Assembly: GCF_031453995.1 (NCBI RefSeq)
Contig: NZ_JAVDPZ010000003.1
Coordinates: 124,001-188,000 of the forward strand
Reading direction: 5' to 3'
DNA length: 64,000 nt
Source of the DNA: Nitrobacter vulgaris
GTDB taxonomy: Bacteria > Pseudomonadota > Alphaproteobacteria > Rhizobiales > Xanthobacteraceae
In this document: positions 50,364 through 58,018 of the stretch, piece by piece
Layout of the letters: every line of letters starts with the position of its first letter
How positions within the stretch are numbered: position 1 is the first letter of the stretch
The notes under the pieces: model-generated
Told to the model about the DNA's origin: nothing
Database searches by the model: none
Seen by the model: the letters and a program-made list of their open reading frames with translations, nothing else
Made by a program: the position numbers and the translations under genes

Positions 50364-53297
50364 ATGACGATGCCATATGAAACGATCCTCATCGTCGTTC
50401 TCGTGCTCCCTTTCGCCGGGAGCTGTCTTGCAGCGTTCCTTCAGAGCAACGCGCGCAACGCCGAAGCGTGGCTGGCCGGTGCGATTTCGCTGATCTGTCT
50501 GATGCTTCTGGTCGTGAGCTACCCCCATATCGTCAACGGAGGAGTCATCCGACATACCGTTGAATGGGTGCCCGAACTCGGTCTCAATTTCTATCTGAGG
50601 ATGGACGGTTTCGCCTGGGTGCTCGCCGCACTGATCGCCAGCATCGGGTTCCTGGTGGTCCTTTACGCCCGCTACTACTTGTCCCCCCAAGATCCCGTGC
50701 CGCGTTTTTTCTCGTTCCTACTCGCCTTCATGGGAGCGATGCTCGGCATCGTCCTCTCTGGCAACCTGATCCAACTGGTTTTCTTCTGGGAGCTGACCAG
50801 CCTCTTTTCCTTTCTGCTGATCGGCTATTGGTACCAGACAGCGCAGGCGCGGGATGGCGCGCGCATGGCTCTGATTGTAACGTCGGCCGGCGGATTTTGC
50901 CTGTTCGCCGGTATATTGATCCTCGGACATATCGTCGGCAGTTACGATCTCGATCGCGTTCTCGCGTCGGGCGACAAGATCCGCGCGCATTCATTTTACA
51001 TCCCGGCGCTCGTCCTCATCCTTCTCGGAGCCTTGACGAAAAGCGCACAGTTCCCGTTCCATTTCTGGCTGCCACAGGCGATGGCGGCACCGACGCCCGT
51101 TTCAGCCTATCTTCACTCCGCCACGATGGTCAAAGGTGGAGTATTTCTTCTGGTGCGGCTCTGGCCTGCGCTGGGCGGAACGAACGAGTGGCTGTGGCTC
51201 GTGGGTTCGGCGGGACTTATCAGTTTCATACTTGGAGCGTTCATTGCTCTTTTCCAGCAGGATATGAAAGGGCTACTCGCCTACTCGACCATCAGTCACC
51301 TCGGGCTCATCACTCTTCTCATCGGTCTCGACTCACCGCTCGCACAGGTCGCCGCCATCTTTCACCTCATGAACCATGCGACGTTCAAGGCGTCGTTATT
51401 CATGGCGGCCGGGATCATCGACCACGAAACCGGCACCCGCGACCTGCGCCGCCTGAGCGGCCTGCGGCGCTTCATGCCGATCACGGCAACGCTCGCGATG
51501 GTCGCTGCCGCCGCCATGGCTGGCGTCCCGTTGCTGAACGGCTTCTTGTCCAAGGAGATGTTTTTCGCCCAGACAATCGAGACTCACGACAACTCGTTGC
51601 TGGATCAGGCATTGCCCTACATCGTCACCATGGCAAGCATGTTCACGGTCGCTTACTCGCTGCGATTTATAGCCGAAGTATTTTTCGGTCCCCCACCGCG
51701 AGAGTTGTCACGCACACCGCATGAACCGCCGTTCCTGATGCGCTTTCCCGTCGGGCTCCTCGTTCTTGCCTGTCTCCTCGTTGGCATTGTGCCCGGCCTT
51801 ACAATCGGCCCCCTGCTCCGAACCGCGCTCCACGCTGTCCTCGGCGACGCCATTCCCACTTACAGCCTTGCAATCTGGCACGGCTTAACTCCCGAGTTCC
51901 TGATGAGCCTGGTCGCGATTTCCGGCGGCGTGGCCATCTATTTGACGTTCAGGTCATATCTGCTCGTTGCTGAAGGACCGCCACTGCTGCGGTATATCCA
52001 AGGTCAGCGCATTTTCGACCGAGTGCTCGTCGCCGTCTCGTGGCAGTTCGCAAGACGGTTAGAGGAGTTGCTTGGCACGCGCCGCTTGCAGCCACAGTTG
52101 CAGCTGCTGTTCTGCGCGGCTTTGCTGGTCGGCCTGGCGCCGATGTTCGCTCACGGCATCGAGTTTGGGGGAGAGGCGCGAACGTCTTTCGATGTCGCAT
52201 TCGCGCTGATCTGGGCTATCGGATGCGCCTGCGCGCTGGCCGCGGCTTACCAGGGCAAATTCCATCGCTTTGCGGCTCTCATTTTCGTGGGCGGCGCGGG
52301 CCTGGTGACGTGTGTCAGCTTCGTTTGGCTAGCCGCGCCTGATCTCGCACTGACCCAGCTGGTGGTCGAGACCGTCACCACTGTATTGCTCCTTCTCGGG
52401 CTGCGTTGGCTGCCGAAACGCATCGAGAAATTTCCCGCGGCCGACCCGCCGGAACGCGATTCCAGTTGGCGCCGCTTCCGGGATATCGGCATCGCGACCG
52501 CGTTTGGAGCCGGTTTGGGGGCACTGGCCTACGCGGTCATGACACGAGCGGAGCCTGACAGCATCGCGCGATTCTTTGTCGAGAACGCATACGCGCTAGG
52601 CGGCGGGACCAACATTGTAAATGTCATTCTTGTAGACTTTCGTGCGTTCGACACCTTCGGCGAGATCACCGTGCTCGGCATCGTCGCACTGACCGTCTAT
52701 GCATTGCTGCGGCGATTTCGGCCTGCTGCCGAAAGCATTTCCGTGCCGGAGCAACAGCACAGTCAAGATCTCTACGATGAGGCTCAACCCACTCGAGAGA
52801 AGGGTGACACGCTCAGGAGCGCGATGACCATTCCTCGGCTCATGATGGCCCTGCTTTTCCCGGTGATTTGCACGACCGCGATTTTCCTCCTTCTGCGAGG
52901 ACATGACCTGCCAGGAGGCGGATTTGTCGCGGGCATCACGATGGCCGTGGCATTCATCCTCCAGTACGTCGCTCGCGGAACCACCTGGACGGAGGAACAC
53001 CTGCGCATTCTGCCTGTGCACTGGATGGGCGCGGGCCTACTCATAACGGCCTGCGTGGGGGCGGCCGCCTGGTTGTTCGAACGGCCTTTCCTGAGTTCGT
53101 CGTTCTCATACCTCGAAGTTCCCTGGATCGGCTCGATTCCTCTGGCGAGCGCACTGCTGTTCGACATCGGCGTATTTGCATTGGTCGTCGGCGCCACTGT
53201 CCTGATGTTGATCGCGATCGCGCATCAGACCGTGCGCAGTCATCGGACGCCTTCCAGCCGTGCATCCGCCGCCTCTCCAACGGCTGAGGTGGGGTAG
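50364..53297 (+). CDS. phaAB: Mrp/Pha cation:proton antiporter subunit A fused to subunit B
   Basis: A 977-residue membrane protein. The first ~800 residues are MrpA/PhaA, related to NADH dehydrogenase antiporter subunits, with FFWELTSLFSFLLIGYWY near residue 135 and LTKSAQFPFHFWLPQAMAAP near 227. The last ~140 residues are MrpB, with FLLLRGHDLPGGGFVAGITM near 842. A/B fusion is typical of rhizobial Pha systems, which exchange K+ or Na+ for protons. The ATG at 50364 has an AAAGGT ribosome site and starts MTMPYETILIVV. Five further subunit genes follow in order C, D, E, F, G with overlaps, a complete operon. Confidence 0.95.
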   Translation: MTMPYETILIVVLVLPFAGSCLAAFLQSNARNAEAWLAGAISLICLMLLVVSYPHIVNGGVIRHTVEWVPELGLNFYLRMDGFAWVLAALIASIGFLVVLYARYYLSPQDPVPRFFSFLLAFMGAMLGIVLSGNLIQLVFFWELTSLFSFLLIGYWYQTAQARDGARMALIVTSAGGFCLFAGILILGHIVGSYDLDRVLASGDKIRAHSFYIPALVLILLGALTKSAQFPFHFWLPQAMAAPTPVSAYLHSATMVKGGVFLLVRLWPALGGTNEWLWLVGSAGLISFILGAFIALFQQDMKGLLAYSTISHLGLITLLIGLDSPLAQVAAIFHLMNHATFKASLFMAAGIIDHETGTRDLRRLSGLRRFMPITATLAMVAAAAMAGVPLLNGFLSKEMFFAQTIETHDNSLLDQALPYIVTMASMFTVAYSLRFIAEVFFGPPPRELSRTPHEPPFLMRFPVGLLVLACLLVGIVPGLTIGPLLRTALHAVLGDAIPTYSLAIWHGLTPEFLMSLVAISGGVAIYLTFRSYLLVAEGPPLLRYIQGQRIFDRVLVAVSWQFARRLEELLGTRRLQPQLQLLFCAALLVGLAPMFAHGIEFGGEARTSFDVAFALIWAIGCACALAAAYQGKFHRFAALIFVGGAGLVTCVSFVWLAAPDLALTQLVVETVTTVLLLLGLRWLPKRIEKFPAADPPERDSSWRRFRDIGIATAFGAGLGALAYAVMTRAEPDSIARFFVENAYALGGGTNIVNVILVDFRAFDTFGEITVLGIVALTVYALLRRFRPAAESISVPEQQHSQDLYDEAQPTREKGDTLRSAMTIPRLMMALLFPVICTTAIFLLLRGHDLPGGGFVAGITMAVAFILQYVARGTTWTEEHLRILPVHWMGAGLLITACVGAAAWLFERPFLSSSFSYLEVPWIGSIPLASALLFDIGVFALVVGATVLMLIAIAHQTVRSHRTPSSRASAASPTAEVG

Positions 53298-53635
53298 TGG
53301 AGATCGTACTCGCGATTGGCATCGGCGTGCTTGCGGGGTCGGGCGTGTGGTTGTTGCTTCGGCCGCGCACGTTTCAGGTGATCATCGGCCTGTCATTGCT
53401 CTCTTATGCGGTCAATCTTTTCATTATCGCGATGGGGCGGCTTAAAATCGGCGCCGCTCCGATCCTGGGGACGCACGCGTCTGATGACATCGCCAGCCTT
53501 CCGGATCCGTTACCACAAGCCCTCGTTCTCACGGCCATCGTCATCAGCTTCGCGACCACTGCGCTATTTCTGGTCGTACTGCTCGCATCCCGCGGCCTGA
53601 CGGGAACTGACCACGTCGACGGACGGGAGCCGTAG
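53297..53635 (+). CDS. phaC: Mrp/Pha antiporter subunit C
   Basis: A 112-residue NuoK-like membrane protein with three helices, including FQVIIGLSLLSYAVNLFIIAM and ALVLTAIVISFATTALFLVV. The GTG start shares the last G of the phaAB TAG stop. It sits between subunits A/B and D as in all group 2 Mrp operons, and is needed for the complex. The segment DPLPQALVLTAIVI is the family mark. Confidence 0.93.
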   Translation: MEIVLAIGIGVLAGSGVWLLLRPRTFQVIIGLSLLSYAVNLFIIAMGRLKIGAAPILGTHASDDIASLPDPLPQALVLTAIVISFATTALFLVVLLASRGLTGTDHVDGREP

Positions 53636-53637
53636 TC

Positions 53638-55245
53638 GTGAACCATCTGATGATCGCACCGATCGTGCTGCCGTTGTTCGCCGCCGCGATCATGCTGGCT
53701 CTCGGAGGAGAGCAGCGCCGCAACGTCAGCGCCGCACTTAGTATCGTGACGACGTTCGCGCTGGTGGCGATTTCCATCATACTCCTGCGCGCCGCCGATG
53801 TTGCCCCGACGGGCGTCGCGGGCGTCTATCGCCTGGGCGACTGGCCAGCTCCCTTCGCCATCGTACTCGTTGTGGATCGGCTGGCCACGCTCATGCTGCT
53901 GCTAACCAGTCTCCTCGCAGCGGCGGCGGCTGTATTCTCTCTGGCGCGCTGGCATCGCGCGGGGGTGCTGTTCCATCCCTTGTTTCAGCTCCTGCTGATG
54001 GGAATCAACGGTGCTTTCCTCACTGGCGATCTCTTCAACCTGTTCGTTTTCGTCGAGGTTCTGCTTGCAGCTTCCTACGGTCTGGCGCTGCACGGCTCGG
54101 GGACGGCCAGGGTCAAGGCCGGGTTACATTATATCGTTGTCAACCTCGCGGCGTCGCTGCTGTTTCTGATCGGCGTCAGCCTGATCTACGGCGTGACCGG
54201 CACGCTCAACATGGCGGATCTGGCCACCCGCATTCCGGCGGTCAGCGCGGCGGACCGCGGACTGCTGGAGGCAGGAGCGGGCATCCTTGGCATTGCGTTT
54301 CTCGTCAAGGCCGGAATGTGGCCGCTGTGCTTTTGGCTCCCAAGCACCTATGCGGCCGCGCCGCCACCGGTGGCTGCGATTTTCGCCGTCCTGACGAAGG
54401 TCGGCGCCTACGTCGTGCTGCGGCTATCGCTGTTGTTGTTCGGTGATGATGCGGGAGCGTCGGCGCAATTTGGCGATCATTTGCTGCTGATGGGAGGCAT
54501 GGCAACCGTAGCGTTCGGTGCGATCGGGAGCCTCGCGTCGCAGGACATGGCGCGACTCGCCGCCTTCTCGGTGCTGGTATCGTCGGGCACAATACTGGCC
54601 GCCATCGGTTTGGGACAAGTGGGCGTGACCGGCGCCGCCCTGTTCTACCTCATCAGCTCGACACTCGGGCTGGGTGCTTTTTTTCTCCTGATCGAACTGG
54701 TCGAGCGTGGCCGCGAACCGGGTGCTGACGTACTTGCGGTCACCCGGGAACTCTATGGCGATGAGGATGATTCCGAGATTTTGCCGGAAACCGGAATTGC
54801 GATCCCGGCGACGATCGGTATCCTTGGTGTGGCTTTCATCGGCTGCGCCGTCGTCATTTCGGGCTTGCCGCCCCTCTCCGGCTTCGTCGCTAAATTCGCG
54901 ATCCTGACGGCCACCCTCCACTCTCCGATCGGCGCCCTCTCCCCCGCCACATGGATTTTTCTTTTCCTGTTGATCGTTTCAGGACTTGCGGCGCTGATCG
55001 CCATGACGCGCGCCGGTATCCGTTCGTTCTGGGTTTCGCCGGAACGCACCATACCACGCGTCCGCCTTATCGAGATGGCGCCTGTTGCGGCCCTCTTGCT
55101 GCTTTGCGCAGTTCAGACGGTTAAGGCGGGTCCGGTTATGCGATTCATGCAGGCGACGGCGCAATCGCTGCATGCTCCTCACCACTATGTCCGGGGAGTT
55201 CTGGATTCTCCGATCAAGCCCGACGACTCAAGGGGGCCGACATGA
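53638..55245 (+). CDS. phaD: Mrp/Pha antiporter subunit D
   Basis: A 535-residue polytopic protein of the antiporter-like family shared with NuoM/NuoN. Visible parts include FNLFVFVEVLLAASYGLALHG near residue 135, FLVKAGMWPLCFWLPSTYAA near 221 and SGLPPLSGFVAKFAIL near 405. It starts with GTG two bases after phaC and overlaps phaE by ATGA. It contains the lysine and histidine residues of the predicted proton path. Confidence 0.95.
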   Translation: MNHLMIAPIVLPLFAAAIMLALGGEQRRNVSAALSIVTTFALVAISIILLRAADVAPTGVAGVYRLGDWPAPFAIVLVVDRLATLMLLLTSLLAAAAAVFSLARWHRAGVLFHPLFQLLLMGINGAFLTGDLFNLFVFVEVLLAASYGLALHGSGTARVKAGLHYIVVNLAASLLFLIGVSLIYGVTGTLNMADLATRIPAVSAADRGLLEAGAGILGIAFLVKAGMWPLCFWLPSTYAAAPPPVAAIFAVLTKVGAYVVLRLSLLLFGDDAGASAQFGDHLLLMGGMATVAFGAIGSLASQDMARLAAFSVLVSSGTILAAIGLGQVGVTGAALFYLISSTLGLGAFFLLIELVERGREPGADVLAVTRELYGDEDDSEILPETGIAIPATIGILGVAFIGCAVVISGLPPLSGFVAKFAILTATLHSPIGALSPATWIFLFLLIVSGLAALIAMTRAGIRSFWVSPERTIPRVRLIEMAPVAALLLLCAVQTVKAGPVMRFMQATAQSLHAPHHYVRGVLDSPIKPDDSRGPT

Positions 55246-55730
55246 CCCGCCTGCTGCCGTTTCCCATAGTTAGCGCCAGTCTCCTTGCTTTCTGGCTGCT
55301 GCTCAATCAGACGCTTTCGCCGGGGCACATTCTTTTAGGCAGCGCCGTGGCCCTTATCGGCGGATGGGGGCTCGCAGCATTGCAGCCGCCGAAAGCGTAT
55401 CCACGGCGACCGGATCGAATCCTCCTTCTCGCTGCTCTCGTCTTCGTCGACATCGTGAAATCCAATATCGCCGTCGCCCGCATCATCCTCAGGACGAAAC
55501 GAAAAGAAAGGACTGCGGGCTTTGTGGAAATCCCGCTTGACCTTCGCGACCCTTATGGGCTGGCGGCGCTCGCTTGCATCATCACATCGACGCCGGGGAC
55601 TCTATGGGTGGACTTCAACGAAGCCAGCGGCATCTTGACCATCCATGTCCTTGATCTGGTCGATGAATCCGAATGGGTCGGCCTTATCAAGGAACGTTAC
55701 GAGCGGCGGCTGATGGAGATCTTCACATGA
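55242..55730 (+). CDS. phaE: Mrp/Pha antiporter subunit E
   Basis: A 162-residue membrane protein with two hydrophobic segments near the start and a soluble C-terminal part. GFVEIPLDLRDPYGLAALAC and ITSTPGTLWVDFNEASGILT are family marks. The ATG overlaps phaD and the stop overlaps phaF by ATGA. Confidence 0.94.
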   Translation: MTRLLPFPIVSASLLAFWLLLNQTLSPGHILLGSAVALIGGWGLAALQPPKAYPRRPDRILLLAALVFVDIVKSNIAVARIILRTKRKERTAGFVEIPLDLRDPYGLAALACIITSTPGTLWVDFNEASGILTIHVLDLVDESEWVGLIKERYERRLMEIFT

Positions 55731-56005
55731 GCATGATGCTCGCCTGGTCGATCACCACGGCACAGATCCTGCTCGGCTGCGCGATGGCATGCGCCGCCTT
55801 CCGCATCCTCCGGGGACCGAGAGCACAGGATCGCGTCGTCGGCTTCGACAGCCTGTATGTGAATGCGATGTTGCTGCTTCTCACCTTGGGCATAAGAACA
55901 GGCAGCACGCTTTACTTCGAAGCAGCCTTGATCATCGCTCTGCTTGGTTTCGTGAGCACTGTGGTCCTTGCCAAATTCCTGCTTCGCGGGGAGGTCATCG
56001 AGTGA
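55727..56005 (+). CDS. phaF: Mrp/Pha antiporter subunit F
   Basis: A 92-residue membrane protein with three helices. The segment FRILRGPRAQDRVVGFDSLY is the family signature. The ATG at 55727 overlaps the phaE stop (ATGA), and its own stop overlaps phaG. Confidence 0.93.
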   Translation: MSMMLAWSITTAQILLGCAMACAAFRILRGPRAQDRVVGFDSLYVNAMLLLLTLGIRTGSTLYFEAALIIALLGFVSTVVLAKFLLRGEVIE

Positions 56006-56406
56006 GTGCAGCAGGCGAACTTTCTGCGCTGCCAGCCGTCCTGACGTCGGTTTTCCTGGTCAGCGGAGCTGCGGTCACGTTGGTCGGCTCGCTCGGCCTG
56101 CTACGCCTCCGGACCTTTTACGAACGGGTCCACGCGCCCACCCTGGGAACCACTTTGGGAACAGCCTTCATCGCCATCGCGTCGATGATCTACTTCTCCG
56201 CGCTAGGAACGGGTCCGGTCCTGCACGAGCTCCTTATCATTGTTCTCGTCATCACAACCACCCCGATCGGCCTGATGATTCTGGTCAATGCTGCACTTTT
56301 TCGGGATAAATTCGAAAACGACGGAGCGCTTCAGCGACATGCAAAAGACGGCATCGCTGATCCGTTGTTGGACAAGGGAGCGCCGCAAGAGCCCCGCGCG
56401 GAGTGA
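56002..56406 (+). CDS. phaG: Mrp/Pha antiporter subunit G
   Basis: A 134-residue membrane protein ending the operon. The start is GTG at 56002, overlapping the phaF stop. Family marks are SLGLLRLRTFYERVHAPTLG and TTPIGLMILVNAALF. The C-terminal ~35 residues are polar and extend beyond the membrane part. Confidence 0.93.
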   Translation: MSAAGELSALPAVLTSVFLVSGAAVTLVGSLGLLRLRTFYERVHAPTLGTTLGTAFIAIASMIYFSALGTGPVLHELLIIVLVITTTPIGLMILVNAALFRDKFENDGALQRHAKDGIADPLLDKGAPQEPRAE

Positions 56407-56442
56407 TCATATAAAAGATGCAGGGCATCCCGCGTCGGCAGC

Positions 56443-56661
56443 CTAGGAGATTTCGGTCGAAAGTTCCCGGTCGGACCGGTGCTCAAGGTCTCCGTTCACC
56501 TGCTTGACGTAAAGACCACGGTGCAACACCTGAACTTTCCGGTGATCCGAGACGGGGATATTCGTAATCAGACCTGAGTGCAGCGCTCGCCTCCATGCCT
56601 CAAGCTCGGTGGGCGCGGCTGCACCGATGCGTTGATCCTGATAGAATAAAGCGTATGCCAT
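56443..56661 (-). CDS. Small protein of unknown function
   Basis: A 72-residue protein with no signal peptide or membrane segment. It begins MAYALFYQDQRIGAAAPTEL and has HRGLYVKQVNGDLEHRSDRE towards the end. A purine-rich stretch, GGAGAGAGGGAAAG, precedes the ATG at a good distance, which supports translation. No family is recognised. It is convergent with the Pha operon. Confidence 0.55.
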   Translation of the reverse strand: MAYALFYQDQRIGAAAPTELEAWRRALHSGLITNIPVSDHRKVQVLHRGLYVKQVNGDLEHRSDRELSTEIS

Positions 56662-56732
56662 TGTTCTTTCCCTCTCTCCTGCGAACTAACAACGTTGAGG
56701 AAGGAAAATCGTCTCCTCGGACCATCGCCGCC

Positions 56733-56933
56733 TCATTCACTTTCAGATGAAGGGTCTACCCCCACCGTCACGGCGGTGCCGGACGTATAGCTCGAGAGCA
56801 GATCAGCCAGCATGACATAGGCAGTTGCCAGTTCGGCGGGCTGCCCGGGGCGCTTCATCGGAACCTGCTTGCCAAAGTCGGTCACGATCTCCTCCGGCGT
56901 GGCCGAGGGAATCAAGGGGACACCTTCGATCAA
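56733..56933 (-). pseudogene. Truncated short-chain dehydrogenase/reductase (C-terminal remnant)
   Basis: Only about 66 codons are present, corresponding to the end of an SDR of the type that carries a PLIPS...FGKQVPMKRPGQPAELA segment, followed by YVMLADLLSSYTSGTAVTVG. The Rossmann cofactor site and catalytic Tyr-Lys part are missing. The remnant starts exactly at the stop of the AttH-like gene, which overlaps it by four bases, so the 5' part was probably lost when that gene arrived or by deletion. It is not expected to be functional. Confidence 0.75.
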
Positions 56934-58018
56934 TAACCTGTCATTTCGAGATACCCGACACCATGGTGGGTGCCCGTGAAACTCACCGGGCCTTCCCAGT
57001 AGGAAAAACGCGTTCCCATCCAGCTCTTCGGATTCAGCGGGACCGTTTCGATCGTCAGCGCCCGATCGCGAACGACGATACGCCAGCTTGTCGGCACTAT
57101 GCGATCCGCGACTTCTGTTGTGACTGTCGGGATCATATCAATGGACCTGGAAGCGAGCGCTACCGACCGTCCATCCAGTCCGATCCAGTTACCCGTAAGG
57201 TAGGGCTGACCTTGGGCTTGTCGCAGGCGATACAGCATCAGTTTTTCGCCGGTCTCAAGGTGCAACGAGAACCAATCCCATCCTGTCTGATCCGAGGCCA
57301 GCGGCTGACTGCTCCATTCGCGGTCCATCCAGGCCTGTCCGGTAACATTGACGGGCTTGCCGTCGATCGTAACGGTCCCGGCCGCCGTGAAATGCGGCTG
57401 GCTGTAATAGTAGGACGCCTGCCCGCGTTCGGATTTCACGCTGTAGCCGGCCTCTCCCTGGAGCACGAGAGCTCTGTCTGCCTCAAGCCTCAGCGTATAA
57501 CTGAACTCTGCACTCGATGCGTTGACCTCAAGCGGCGCGACGTTCATCGCCGACATACGATCGATCCCGCGCATTTGCCATGAATCGATCCAGCCGTGAA
57601 AGGGAGCCGCTTCCACGCCGGCCTGGCCCACGCCGCCGCGTGCAAACGCTTCGCTATAGCGATGCGTATCGGCGCGGGTTACGGCGGCATGGCCCATCCA
57701 GACTTGCTGGTTCGCCCAACCTTCGCGTTGCGGTCCTGGCTGAATCGCCTGGCGAAACAACGTCCACTGCACGCCGAGCGCATGGCCGGCGCTGTCTTTG
57801 AGATTGGCGGTGAGATACCACCATTCGATGCGGTAATCCGGATGCGGACCGTGATCATGTGGAAATTCGAAACTCTTGCCGGGTACCACCGAAGCGAATC
57901 CGGAAGCATCACCCCCAAGTCCAGCGAAGTTCTGAGCCAGCGAGGTTCTTCGCCCGAAGCCGAGAACGGCAAGCGCCGTTGCGAACGCGCGGCGCGAGAT
58001 TTTTGCACTAGCGCTCAT
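56930..58018 (-). CDS. AttH/CrtC-like lipocalin-fold secreted protein
   Basis: A 362-residue protein with a twin-arginine-like signal (ISRRAFATALAVLGFG) and the two-lipocalin-domain fold of the AttH/hydroxyneurosporene synthase-like family (COG5621). Family marks are DYRIEWWYLTANL near residue 61, AWMDREWSSQPL near 229 and DWFSLHLETGEKLMLYRLR near 248. A related protein from Nitrosomonas europaea has a known structure, but the substrate is unknown. The ATG at 58018 lies inside the end of the permease gene (overlap of 11 bases). It probably works with the ABC permease and ATPase upstream. Confidence 0.87.
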   Translation of the reverse strand: MSASAKISRRAFATALAVLGFGRRTSLAQNFAGLGGDASGFASVVPGKSFEFPHDHGPHPDYRIEWWYLTANLKDSAGHALGVQWTLFRQAIQPGPQREGWANQQVWMGHAAVTRADTHRYSEAFARGGVGQAGVEAAPFHGWIDSWQMRGIDRMSAMNVAPLEVNASSAEFSYTLRLEADRALVLQGEAGYSVKSERGQASYYYSQPHFTAAGTVTIDGKPVNVTGQAWMDREWSSQPLASDQTGWDWFSLHLETGEKLMLYRLRQAQGQPYLTGNWIGLDGRSVALASRSIDMIPTVTTEVADRIVPTSWRIVVRDRALTIETVPLNPKSWMGTRFSYWEGPVSFTGTHHGVGYLEMTGY

